Assembly (NCBI GenBank): GCA_902626365.1
Contig: CACOFE010000007.1
Span: forward strand, 1 to 62,758
Origin: an uncultured Bacteroidota bacterium
GTDB lineage: Bacteria > Bacteroidota > Bacteroidia > Flavobacteriales > Flavobacteriaceae
Direction: 5' to 3'
Length of the DNA stretch: 62,758 nucleotides
Shown: positions 44,357 to 54,356 of the stretch, one piece after another
Layout: each line of letters starts with the position of its first letter
How positions within the stretch are numbered: the stretch's first letter is position 1
Made by a program: the position numbers and the translations under genes
The notes under the pieces: model-generated
Databases searched by the model: none
What the model was told of the DNA's origin: nothing
The model's input: only the letters and a program-made list of their open reading frames with translations

Positions 44357-46780
44357 GTGAATAAATTCTACATATTATTCTTTTTTTCAATTGCTACCTT
44401 TTCACAAACTCTAGTTGTTATTGACGAGAATAATAAGCCGGTAATAGGAGCATCAATTTTTAGTGATTTAGACAACTATATAACAACAGATAAAAATGGA
44501 GCTGTCAGATTAGATAAGTTTGCTATTGGTGACACTATAAATATTAAGCAATATGGATTTGAGGAATTTAAATTTATTAAATCTAAACTTGATAAGACTA
44601 TTACATTATTTTATGATAATGAGTTATTGGATGAGGTAGTGATATCAGCATCAAAGTTTTCTCAAAAATTTAGAGAAGTACCAAAAAAAGTTACTCAAAT
44701 TAATAAATCAACTATTGAATTTACAAATCCAATGACAAGTGCTGATTTGCTCCAAAGTGGAGGTAATGTTTTTATTCAAAAAAGTCAATTAGGAGGAGGT
44801 AGCCCTATGATTAGAGGGCTTTCTACTAATAGATTAGTTATTTCTGTTGATGGAGTCAGGTTAAATAATGCAATTTACAGAGGAGGGAACATACATAATG
44901 TAATTTCAATTTCTCCTACTAACATTGAAAACACTGAGGTTATAATGGGTTCAGCATCGGTTCTATATGGTAGTGACGCTATTGGGGGAGTTATGAATTT
45001 TTATACAAAAAAGGCTAATCTCTCAAATAATTCTGACCCAAAAATAAAAATTAATCTACGCTCAAGATATTCCTCTGCATCAATTGAGAAAATGTATCAC
45101 TTTGATTTTAATTATGGACTTAAAAAAATTGCTTTTTTATCAAGTTTTTCAAAATCTGAGTTTGGAAACTTAACCATGGGTAAAAATGGGCCATCAGATT
45201 ATCTTAGACCAAATTACGTTGGTTTTAATGATGTAGGTGAAGATATCTTAATCCAAAACCCTAATTCAAGAGTTCAAAGAAATACTGCATATGATCAAAT
45301 AAATTTTATGCAAAAGATTTTTTATCAACCGATAGAAAATTTAAATATTGATTTCGGGATTCATTTTTCAAAAAGTAGCAATATACCAAGATATGATAGA
45401 TTAATTAGAAATGATGAAAATCAAGTTATTATTGGGGGTGGTCAAGGACTCTATTATTCACAATGGTATTATGGTCCGCAAGAGTGGATGCTAATAAATA
45501 GTCAACTAACCTTTAATCCAAAATCTAAAAAGATATATGACGAATTAAAATTAGGAGTAGCATATCAGAAATTTTCTGAAAGTAGAAACAGCAGAAAGTT
45601 CAATGAAACTTATTTAAATTCTAGAGAAGAGGAATTAGACATATTTTCTTTTAATCTAGATTTTTTTAAAAACATTTCACCAAACTCGGATATTACATAT
45701 GGATTAGAATTAATTAATAATGATGTTGGATCAATTGCTGCAAGTTTTAATATTAATGATTCTACATCATCACCCATTTCAACAAGATACCCTAATAATT
45801 CATCATTAAACTCTTTTGGGCTATATGTCAATTATAAAAATAAAATAATAGAAGATGTGTTTTTCCAGAGTGGCGTAAGGTATAGCTCAACAATTCTAGA
45901 GGCAGATTTGTCACAGAATAACACATATTATGATTTTCAGTTTGAAAATACAAGAATAGAAAATGGTGCTTTTGTCGGTGGAATTGGATTAAGCTGGGTT
46001 AGAAATATATATAATAATTGGAAGTTTAATATCAATACTGCATTTAGATCTCCAAATATCGACGATCTTGCTAAGGTATTTGATTCTGAGCCTGGTAATG
46101 TGGTTGTTCCAAATCCAAACTTAAAGCCTGAACGCTCTTTTGGAATTGAATTTGGCGGATATTTTAGAACAAAGAATAATATTGAGTTAGATTTTTCAAC
46201 CTATATCACATATCTGTATAATTCTTTATTGAGAGACGATTTTACCTTGAATAATGGTATTTCTGAAATTATTTATGATGGGGAGTTGTCTCAAATACAG
46301 GCGCTTCAAAATGGCTCAAAATCTTTGATTTATGGAGTTGAATTTGGGCTTAATATGCTTATAAATAAGAACTTTCGTATTAAATCTCAACATAACTTAA
46401 TTGCTGGGTATGAGTTAGGTGAACTACCCTTTGGAATGCCTGTTAGACACATTCCGCCAAATTATGGCAATTTACACTTGATTTATAACAATGAAAATAT
46501 TACTATCGATACATATTTGAATTATAATTCTGAAATATCGTTTAACAATCTGGCGCAGTCTGAAAGAGCTAAGCCATATATTTATGCATTGGATGATAAC
46601 GGAAATCCATATTCACCATCATGGGTTACTTTCAATTTAAGATCTCAATTTTCAATTTCCGAAAAATTAATCCTAAATTTCACAGTCGAGAATATAACAA
46701 ATAAATTATACAGACCCTATTCTTCTGGCATTTCTGCTCCTGGCTTAAACTTTATCTTTTCTGTAAATTATGTCTATTAG
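44357..46780 (+). CDS. TonB-dependent receptor, heme/hemoglobin-receptor-like
   Basis: The 807-residue protein starts with GTG at 44357 and has a signal peptide (ending near TFSQ). A carboxypeptidase-like domain (about 20-95) is followed by a plug domain (SADLLQSGGNVFIQKSQLGG, SPMIRGLSTNRLVISVDGVR, YGSDAIGGVMNFYTKK) and a 22-strand barrel. The barrel motif FRSPNIDDLAKVFDSEPGN and VVVPNPNLKPERSFGIEFGG is that of the hemoglobin/heme-type receptor subgroup, so iron or heme uptake is likely but not proven. It overlaps recX by 11 bases and is probably cotranscribed with porZ and recO. Confidence 0.88.
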   Translation: MNKFYILFFFSIATFSQTLVVIDENNKPVIGASIFSDLDNYITTDKNGAVRLDKFAIGDTINIKQYGFEEFKFIKSKLDKTITLFYDNELLDEVVISASKFSQKFREVPKKVTQINKSTIEFTNPMTSADLLQSGGNVFIQKSQLGGGSPMIRGLSTNRLVISVDGVRLNNAIYRGGNIHNVISISPTNIENTEVIMGSASVLYGSDAIGGVMNFYTKKANLSNNSDPKIKINLRSRYSSASIEKMYHFDFNYGLKKIAFLSSFSKSEFGNLTMGKNGPSDYLRPNYVGFNDVGEDILIQNPNSRVQRNTAYDQINFMQKIFYQPIENLNIDFGIHFSKSSNIPRYDRLIRNDENQVIIGGGQGLYYSQWYYGPQEWMLINSQLTFNPKSKKIYDELKLGVAYQKFSESRNSRKFNETYLNSREEELDIFSFNLDFFKNISPNSDITYGLELINNDVGSIAASFNINDSTSSPISTRYPNNSSLNSFGLYVNYKNKIIEDVFFQSGVRYSSTILEADLSQNNTYYDFQFENTRIENGAFVGGIGLSWVRNIYNNWKFNINTAFRSPNIDDLAKVFDSEPGNVVVPNPNLKPERSFGIEFGGYFRTKNNIELDFSTYITYLYNSLLRDDFTLNNGISEIIYDGELSQIQALQNGSKSLIYGVEFGLNMLINKNFRIKSQHNLIAGYELGELPFGMPVRHIPPNYGNLHLIYNNENITIDTYLNYNSEISFNNLAQSERAKPYIYALDDNGNPYSPSWVTFNLRSQFSISEKLILNFTVENITNKLYRPYSSGISAPGLNFIFSVNYVY

Positions 46781-47237
46781 TTTTAGTGAAGATGAGAAAT
46801 ATATCCTTGAAAAGATTCAATCTTACTGTCAATATCAGGAAAGATGCATTAAGGAGGTAAGAAATAAATTATTCTCTCTAAAGGCCACTAATAAAACTGC
46901 AGATAAAATACTTCAATCATTAATTGATAATGATTATTTAAATGAGGATAGATATGCAAAAATGTTTATTCAGGGAAAGCTAAGAATAAAAAAATGGGGG
47001 AGGATTAAATTAAAGTATGAATTAAGGTTAAGGGGTCTCGATATTAATATCATTGATGATAATATTAATAAAATTAAAGAGGAAGAGTATATTCAGTATT
47101 TTAACGAATTTTCAATAAGCAAGATTAAATTTTTAAAAGGAACAAAGGATCAAAGGAAAAGATCATTTATAAATTATTTTACCTACAGAGGTTGGGAAAA
47201 TAGTCTTATCTATCAAAAATTAAAGGATATTAATTAA
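46770..47237 (+). CDS. recX: Regulatory protein RecX
   Basis: The 155-residue, charged, all-helical protein has three RecX repeats: YQERCIKEVRNKLFSLKATN, LIDNDYLNEDRYAKMFIQGK with KKWGRIKLKYELRLRGLD, and a C-terminal FINYFTYRGWENSLIYQKLK. RecX modulates RecA filaments. Its placement after recO groups two RecA-related genes. The last 8 bases overlap the convergent BtuB-like receptor gene. Confidence 0.93.
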   Translation: MSISFSEDEKYILEKIQSYCQYQERCIKEVRNKLFSLKATNKTADKILQSLIDNDYLNEDRYAKMFIQGKLRIKKWGRIKLKYELRLRGLDINIIDDNINKIKEEEYIQYFNEFSISKIKFLKGTKDQRKRSFINYFTYRGWENSLIYQKLKDIN

Positions 47238-49092
47238 TAGAATAGTTAAGTTCAACTAAAGAATTAAATCCAGGCATTGGAACTAGATTTGTTTCTGAAT
47301 ATTCTGTGTCTAAGATATTATTTAATATAATTGATAAAGTAAACTTATCTAATTTATATGAGGCTCTAAAATCTATAACTGTATACTTTTCCTCGTCTGA
47401 TCTTTCAGCGTTTTTGTAAGCTAAAGTAGATGAAATGTTTTCGTTAACTTCAAACATGTAAGTAGCAGTAATTTGATTTTTCAATGAGTTTAATGCATAT
47501 CTAGAAAATGCGAAATTTGTTTCTAAAAGTTCATCGTCAATATTGCTATAACCGATATTTATAGTTTGCATTCTAAAAGAACCTAAATAGAATTTATACC
47601 CTAAATTTAATTCAAAACCACTAGTATTTATTTCTCTTATATTACTTGCTTGCCAAGGTTCCGCTTCATTATTTCTAACATAATCGATTATGTCTGATGC
47701 ATCTCTTTGGTACAAAGCAAAATTAAAATTGAAATCATCTTTTAAATATTTTAGTCCAATTTCTTTGGTAAGTGCTTTTTCAAGTTTTAAATTTTCATTA
47801 CCCAGAGTGATAGGGCTTGAGTAAAACAAATCTGTGTAAGTAGGTATTCTATAAGTAAAACCAATATTAGTGTATAATTTAAGATTATTATTTAGCCTAT
47901 ATCCCAAATCCATCCCTGGGTAGAAAAATAAATTATTAAAAAAATTATTCTGATAGTTTAGTTTGGTTGATACGTCAGAAAAATATGTTATTGCAAGCCC
48001 AGGAGTAAAATCAATTTTATCGTTATTAAGCATCACTTGTTGCTCAACAAACATATTTAGCATAGTTCTTTTTCTCTCTCCGAGGTTGTTACTTTTAAGA
48101 GAAACTCGTGATAAATCAAATCCTAATCCTAGATTCCCCAATGAGTTGGAAGTTGAGGCATTAAGCTCAGCACCCACTTTATTAGAAATGTGTAAGTTTC
48201 TGTAAACCGAGGGGTCTTGTCTCAAGTATAGATACATGTCTTGATTTCTTTTCCAATAAAGTTTTGGTTTTAATATTAAATCATTCTTTTTGTATGTTGT
48301 GCTAAATCCAATTAGACTTGCTTGGGTTTCTTCATATTGATCAATAGCAGCTGGGCTTGCATAAAAGCCATTTGCTCCAAATTTTCTTTCATTAAATGCC
48401 CCAATAGCTGAGATATTCTGGTCCTTTATTTTAAAATTACTTTTGACGAAAAATTCATCATTTTTAAAGTCTGTATTATATCTGTAGCCTTCGGATTCTT
48501 TTCTGTTATAATTAAACAATATATCTGAGTTTTCAAGTTTTCTTTCAACTGCTAAGCTTCCTCTTTTTTGATTAAAGGATCCTCCTGTAAGATTCAAAGA
48601 AATATTATTTTCAATATCTTTTTTTGTGATAATATTTATGGCTCCAGTAAATGCATTTTGTCCGTATATTCTTCCTGCCGATCCCTTAGTGATTTCTATT
48701 TTTTCTATCACCTCTAACGGTAGTGTCATATTCATTGTATGGTGACCCGTCTGTGGGTCTTCCACTTTTATTCCGTCAATCAATAATAAAGTTTGATCAA
48801 ACGATCCTCCTCTTATGTAAAGATCTGCTTGCATTCCTTCTGCACCTCTTCTTCTTATGTCTAGTCCAGCTACCTGTTGTAATAATTCACTAACATTTGT
48901 CGCTGTACTTTTTTGAATTTCTTCTCTTGAAATTGTTAAAATACTAATTGAATTATCTGTATTTTTAATTTCTATTCTTGGACTAGAAATCAATTCAACT
49001 TGATCAAGTTCTATTTCTGATTTGTTTTCTTGCGCGTTTATGTGTGTTGTAATTGCTTGAAAAATTAATATTAATAGGAGGGTTTTTTTCAT
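47230..49092 (-). CDS. TonB-dependent receptor, BtuB-like
   Basis: The 620-residue outer-membrane receptor lacks an N-terminal carboxypeptidase-like domain. The signal peptide ends near INAQ, followed by a TonB-box-like region, a plug (NVSELLQQVAGLDIRRRGAE, LYIRGGSFDQTLLLIDGIKV, GRIYGQNAFTGAINIITKK) and a barrel of about 22 strands. Length and plug are like vitamin B12 receptors (BtuB, about 600), but the ligand is not proven. No cobalamin riboswitch was found in the 124 bases upstream, which also serve the divergent umuC. Confidence 0.88.
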   Translation of the reverse strand: MKKTLLLILIFQAITTHINAQENKSEIELDQVELISSPRIEIKNTDNSISILTISREEIQKSTATNVSELLQQVAGLDIRRRGAEGMQADLYIRGGSFDQTLLLIDGIKVEDPQTGHHTMNMTLPLEVIEKIEITKGSAGRIYGQNAFTGAINIITKKDIENNISLNLTGGSFNQKRGSLAVERKLENSDILFNYNRKESEGYRYNTDFKNDEFFVKSNFKIKDQNISAIGAFNERKFGANGFYASPAAIDQYEETQASLIGFSTTYKKNDLILKPKLYWKRNQDMYLYLRQDPSVYRNLHISNKVGAELNASTSNSLGNLGLGFDLSRVSLKSNNLGERKRTMLNMFVEQQVMLNNDKIDFTPGLAITYFSDVSTKLNYQNNFFNNLFFYPGMDLGYRLNNNLKLYTNIGFTYRIPTYTDLFYSSPITLGNENLKLEKALTKEIGLKYLKDDFNFNFALYQRDASDIIDYVRNNEAEPWQASNIREINTSGFELNLGYKFYLGSFRMQTINIGYSNIDDELLETNFAFSRYALNSLKNQITATYMFEVNENISSTLAYKNAERSDEEKYTVIDFRASYKLDKFTLSIILNNILDTEYSETNLVPMPGFNSLVELNYSIN

Positions 49093-49216
49093 GATTTTGA
49101 ATCAAAAATTAATTTTTTAAAAGTACTTATTTGCCTATACTTATCAAATTATTTTTTTGTTAAATAAGTTATGAAATATTGTATTTTTTAAATCCTTAAA
49201 AACCTATATTTATATC

Positions 49217-50470
49217 ATGTTTGCATTAATTGATTGTAATAATTTTTATGTCTCTTGTGAGAGAGTATTTAACCCAAGTTTAAACGGTAAGCCTGTGGTT
49301 GTTTTATCTAATAATGATGGGTGTGCTATTTCTAGGAGTGATGAGGCTAAGAAATTAGGTATACCAATGGGAGCCCCTATTTTTAAATATAAATCAATTA
49401 TTAATCAGCACAATGTAGTTGTCTTATCATCCAACTACCCTTTATATGCTGATATGAGCCATCGTGTAATGACAATAATTTCAAAGTTTATTGCGGATGT
49501 TGAAATATACAGTATTGATGAGGCGTTTTTAAAATTTGAAGGATATGAAAATTATAATCTTTTTAGTTATGCTTCAAAAATGAGAAATACAATTTTGAAA
49601 TGGACTGGAATACCAACTTCTGTGGGGATTGCCCATACAAAGTCATTGGCAAAGATTTCTAATAAAATTGCAAGAAAATTTCCGTCTCAGACGAAACACG
49701 TATATGTTTTAGATACAGATTATAAAAGATCTAAAGCATTAAATTATTTTCCTTTGAATGATATATGGGGAATAGGCAGAAGATTATCCAAACGCCTTCA
49801 AAATATCGGATGTAAAAATGCATCAGATTTTGTTAATTTGCCTGAAAAATGGGTGAAATCAAATTTATCAATCGTTGAATTAAAGATTCAACAAGAATTA
49901 CAAGGTATATCAAATTTAGATTTAGATTCTTTGAGGATTAAGAAGTCTATAGCTACTACCAGGTCTTTTGAAAAACCCATTTCGGATTTAAGCAAACTGA
50001 AAGAAAGGGTTTCAACTTTTTCACTTTCCTGTGCTGAAAAGTTAAGAAGACAGAATTCTCTTTGCAATATTATGATTGTATTTATAAGAAGTAATTATTT
50101 TAGAAAAGATTTAAAACAACATTCTTGTTCTAGGGTTGTAACATTACCATATCCAACAAATTCTTCATTTGTTTTAAATAACTATGCTCTAAAAGCAGTT
50201 GAAAATATGTTTCAAGATAATATAGATTATAAAAAAGCTGGTGTAATTGTTGCTAGTCTTGTTCCTGATAATAGTTATCAGCTTGGTATTTTTGAAAATG
50301 AAGATTATAGACATAAGCCTTTAATGAAGACAATGGACTATATTAATTCTAAGTATGGAGAAAAAATTAAGTTAGCTAATCAAGACTTAAAAAGAAAGTG
50401 GAAGATGAAGCAGGAATTTTTATCACCTTGTTATACAACCAAAATGGATGATATTATTAAGATTAAATGA
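49217..50470 (+). CDS. umuC: UmuC-type Y-family DNA polymerase
   Basis: The 417-residue translesion polymerase has metal-binding D6 ([15 protein letters not shown]), the palm motif [10 protein letters not shown] with Asp and Glu, the steric/finger segment [20 protein letters not shown], the HhH-containing [16 protein letters not shown] and a little-finger domain. The C-terminus [17 protein letters not shown] is the UmuC-specific tail that contacts the clamp or UmuD. It copies damaged templates with reduced fidelity. umuD follows, overlapping by four bases, which is the reverse of the E. coli umuDC order. Confidence 0.94.
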   Translation: MFALIDCNNFYVSCERVFNPSLNGKPVVVLSNNDGCAISRSDEAKKLGIPMGAPIFKYKSIINQHNVVVLSSNYPLYADMSHRVMTIISKFIADVEIYSIDEAFLKFEGYENYNLFSYASKMRNTILKWTGIPTSVGIAHTKSLAKISNKIARKFPSQTKHVYVLDTDYKRSKALNYFPLNDIWGIGRRLSKRLQNIGCKNASDFVNLPEKWVKSNLSIVELKIQQELQGISNLDLDSLRIKKSIATTRSFEKPISDLSKLKERVSTFSLSCAEKLRRQNSLCNIMIVFIRSNYFRKDLKQHSCSRVVTLPYPTNSSFVLNNYALKAVENMFQDNIDYKKAGVIVASLVPDNSYQLGIFENEDYRHKPLMKTMDYINSKYGEKIKLANQDLKRKWKMKQEFLSPCYTTKMDDIIKIK

Positions 50471-50901
50471 AAAATAAAAATAACTTAAATTTTTTCACAC
50501 CCAGCAAGAATACTAATCTTGATGCACTTTTAATCAATGCCGGAATATCAGCAGGATTTCCTTCACCTGCAGGTGATTTTAAGCAGGAAAGAATAAGTCT
50601 TGATCAAGAGCTGATTAAAAATAAAGAAGCTACGTTTTTTGCTAGAGTTTCAGGCGAGTCAATGATTAACGCCGGTCTGGAGGACGGAGATTTAATTGTA
50701 ATTGACAGAAGCATAGAGCCAAGTAATAATAAAATTGCAGTTTGCTTTATAGAGGGTGAATTTACAGTAAAAAGACTTATTGTGAAAAGAAACAAAATTT
50801 GGTTAAAGCCTGAAAATTCCAGTTATAAACCAATTGAGGTTAAAAATGACGATCAGCTGATTATTTGGGGAATTGTTACAAACGTAATTAAGAAGCTATA
50901 G
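50467..50901 (+). CDS. umuD: UmuD-type autoproteolytic protein
   Basis: The 144-residue S24 peptidase has the catalytic Ser65 in [15 protein letters not shown] and Lys102 in GEFTVKRL. The predicted self-cleavage site aligns with Ala29-Gly30 ([13 protein letters not shown]), the Ala-Gly bond seen in LexA; E. coli UmuD has Cys-Gly. There is no DNA-binding domain, so it is UmuD and not LexA. After cleavage it would form DNA polymerase V with the upstream UmuC. It ends 5 bases from the convergent atpC. Confidence 0.94.
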   Translation: MKNKNNLNFFTPSKNTNLDALLINAGISAGFPSPAGDFKQERISLDQELIKNKEATFFARVSGESMINAGLEDGDLIVIDRSIEPSNNKIAVCFIEGEFTVKRLIVKRNKIWLKPENSSYKPIEVKNDDQLIIWGIVTNVIKKL

Positions 50902-50906
50902 AGTTT

Positions 50907-51182
50907 TTATTCCACTAATGCGGTTACCTTGTTATTTTTCATTTCAACTGTTCCAGAATTTATGTCTAAATGATAACCTCTATCACCCTTTTCAAAAATT
51001 TCTTTTTGAGTGTCATCAAGAGTAATATTTCCGTAAACTTTTATTGCACCTTTTTTTAAGTTTGATACAATTGCTGCGTGATTATTTAACATTTCAAATT
51101 CACCATCAACACCTGGAACTGCAACCGATTCTACTTCGCCGGTAAAGATTATTTTTTCAGGGGAAATTATTTCTAAAATCAT
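50907..51182 (-). CDS. atpC: F1 ATP synthase epsilon subunit (short form)
   Basis: The 91-residue protein contains the N-terminal beta-sandwich of epsilon (MILEIISPEKIIFTGEVESVAVPGVDGEF, LNNHAAIVSNLKKGAIKV) and ends where the C-terminal helical regulatory domain normally begins (other bacteria about 130-140 residues). Bacteroidota epsilon subunits are generally this short, so it is not a truncation. It follows atpD after 11 bases; the other subunit genes are not in the window. Confidence 0.93.
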   Translation of the reverse strand: MILEIISPEKIIFTGEVESVAVPGVDGEFEMLNNHAAIVSNLKKGAIKVYGNITLDDTQKEIFEKGDRGYHLDINSGTVEMKNNKVTALVE

Positions 51183-51193
51183 TTATAGAAAGT

Positions 51194-52732
<1,539 letters not shown>

Positions 52733-52804
52733 TCAGAGGCAAATATAGATTTTTTATGAAATATATTCAATAGATTTTTTAACAATTAATCAACTATTTT
52801 AAAC

Positions 52805-52840
52805 AAAAAAAAAGTCTAGAATTTTTCTAGACTTTTTTTG
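52805..52840 (-). terminator. Intrinsic terminator between the SGNH lipoprotein gene and atpD
   Basis: A 15-bp stem (core GTCTAG/CTAGAC flanked by A and T runs, 52807-52821 and 52825-52839) with a 3-base loop lies after the leftward stop at 52863. The A/T flanks let it act on either strand, but the leftward TonB-receptor/lipoprotein unit is the only one ending here. Confidence 0.9.
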
Positions 52841-52862
52841 TTTTAGATTGTTTTTTTAAAGG

Positions 52863-54338
52863 CTATATGCCATCAGGATAATTGGTTGGATAATCACCAA
52901 TATCTAATCCTACATCAGAAAGATTTGATCCCCATGTAGCATCAATAGCTTCCATCATTTTTTTGGCAATTAAAGCACTTCCTCTTGATGTTGGATGATA
53001 TCCATCAAGCCCAAAGAATCCTCCAAAGACTAAATCACCAGTCATGTTAAATTCATCTTCAAAAACTCCAGTCGTTACAACTTGATTATACAGACCACCT
53101 AAGTCAAATAACGCCCATCCATTTGGAACAGATGCAGAAATAGCAGCATTTGCAGTTGCAAGTTGTGATTGAATATCTGAAATCTCGTTAGCCAATAATG
53201 TATATTGATCTGAAAGTGGAGCAGAAACACCCCATATACCAAGTGCAGGATTAGACGGATCTATTGGGGTTCCTAAAATTGCTGCAGCAGTAAGACCAAT
53301 TTTATCATTTGCATTTGCTTGTCTTATATTTGGAAGTACAGGTCCTCCTAATGCACTAAGATCAATTAATGTTAGACTTTCATCTTCAATGAGTACACCA
53401 TTAAGACCAGCAACAGCATTTACGGTTCTTAGAGCTGCTTCTTCAGGTGAAATAATCCCAAATAATGCAGCTACTGCAACCGCTCCATTATAAGGTGTCG
53501 CGAGTAAATCATTTAATTGATCAGCAGTAGCTTGATCTAGAGGAATTGAATTCCATGGAACTGTATTCCACTGCGGGGTATTTGTTGGATCAGGTAAAGT
53601 AGTAACAACTCCACTTGGAACCATAGCTCCTAAAGTTTGTAGAGTAGCTCCAACACCAACAAGCATCCCTTGCGGACTAGTTAAGTCAAGCGTTGTTCCC
53701 ATTAAACCACTTGCTCCAAAGCCTGCGTATGCAGCAAAATCATTTCCAGGCATAACAGTAACAAATGTAGGCATTTGACCTGCAGCATCTCCTAAAACAG
53801 TAGCACCGTCACTTGACGCAGCTCTAACAAACCAAGGGTTAGCAGCACCTGCAGCCAATCCAGCTAAACTACCATAGCCAGGAGCAACCATATGGATTCC
53901 GTTAACAAATGGAAATGCCATATTATTGTAAGGTCCAGGCATAGTACTTGTAGCTTCGTTTGTGACATTACCACTAACACTAGTTGGTCCAGCTCCGTTA
54001 AAGAAAAGTCTAGCTCCCCAAAATGGATTTCCAGCAACTAACATACCACCTACATTATCATTTGTGTAGGGCTGTGTAAATTCACCCCCGCCAGCCATTG
54101 ACATAACTCCGGCCATAATATTAGGGTAAGAATTCATTTGACCTGCCATGAATAATGAGTTATCAGTCATACCAGCTGTGATTCCTTCACCCATAGCAAC
54201 ATATGTGCTAAAGTCAGCATCACCTGAATCAATATCCATATATGGTTCAGGATATACTTCGTCTGGATTAACAACATCTGTTTCACAACTCCAAAGAGCT
54301 AACATGAAAACAGAAAGTAATAAATATTTAATTTTCAT
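52863..54338 (-). CDS. SGNH/GDSL-hydrolase-like lipoprotein lacking the nucleophilic Ser
   Basis: The 491-residue precursor has a lipoprotein signal (MKIKYLLLSVFMLALWSC, Cys18). It follows a TonB receptor gene by 18 bases, a pairing found in Flavobacteriia where it is called a G-D-S-L family lipolytic protein. Block I, usually GNSLTAG or GDSLTAG, reads YVAMGEGITAG, so the serine is Gly52. The block III-like GND (VMPGNDFAAYA) and block V DGYHPTSRGSALIA with Asp and His remain. Large insertions rich in Ala, Gly and Pro lie between. It may bind rather than hydrolyse a substrate handed to the receptor; that is inference. A terminator follows. Confidence 0.78.
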   Translation of the reverse strand: MKIKYLLLSVFMLALWSCETDVVNPDEVYPEPYMDIDSGDADFSTYVAMGEGITAGMTDNSLFMAGQMNSYPNIMAGVMSMAGGGEFTQPYTNDNVGGMLVAGNPFWGARLFFNGAGPTSVSGNVTNEATSTMPGPYNNMAFPFVNGIHMVAPGYGSLAGLAAGAANPWFVRAASSDGATVLGDAAGQMPTFVTVMPGNDFAAYAGFGASGLMGTTLDLTSPQGMLVGVGATLQTLGAMVPSGVVTTLPDPTNTPQWNTVPWNSIPLDQATADQLNDLLATPYNGAVAVAALFGIISPEEAALRTVNAVAGLNGVLIEDESLTLIDLSALGGPVLPNIRQANANDKIGLTAAAILGTPIDPSNPALGIWGVSAPLSDQYTLLANEISDIQSQLATANAAISASVPNGWALFDLGGLYNQVVTTGVFEDEFNMTGDLVFGGFFGLDGYHPTSRGSALIAKKMMEAIDATWGSNLSDVGLDIGDYPTNYPDGI

Positions 54339-54356
54339 AATAAATTATTTTAATTT

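Noticed and set aside
49093-49216. Possible cobalamin riboswitch before the BtuB-like receptor gene
   Set aside because: No B12-box-like GCCACTG element or GC-rich paired structure is present; the gap is almost pure A/T and only 124 bases.
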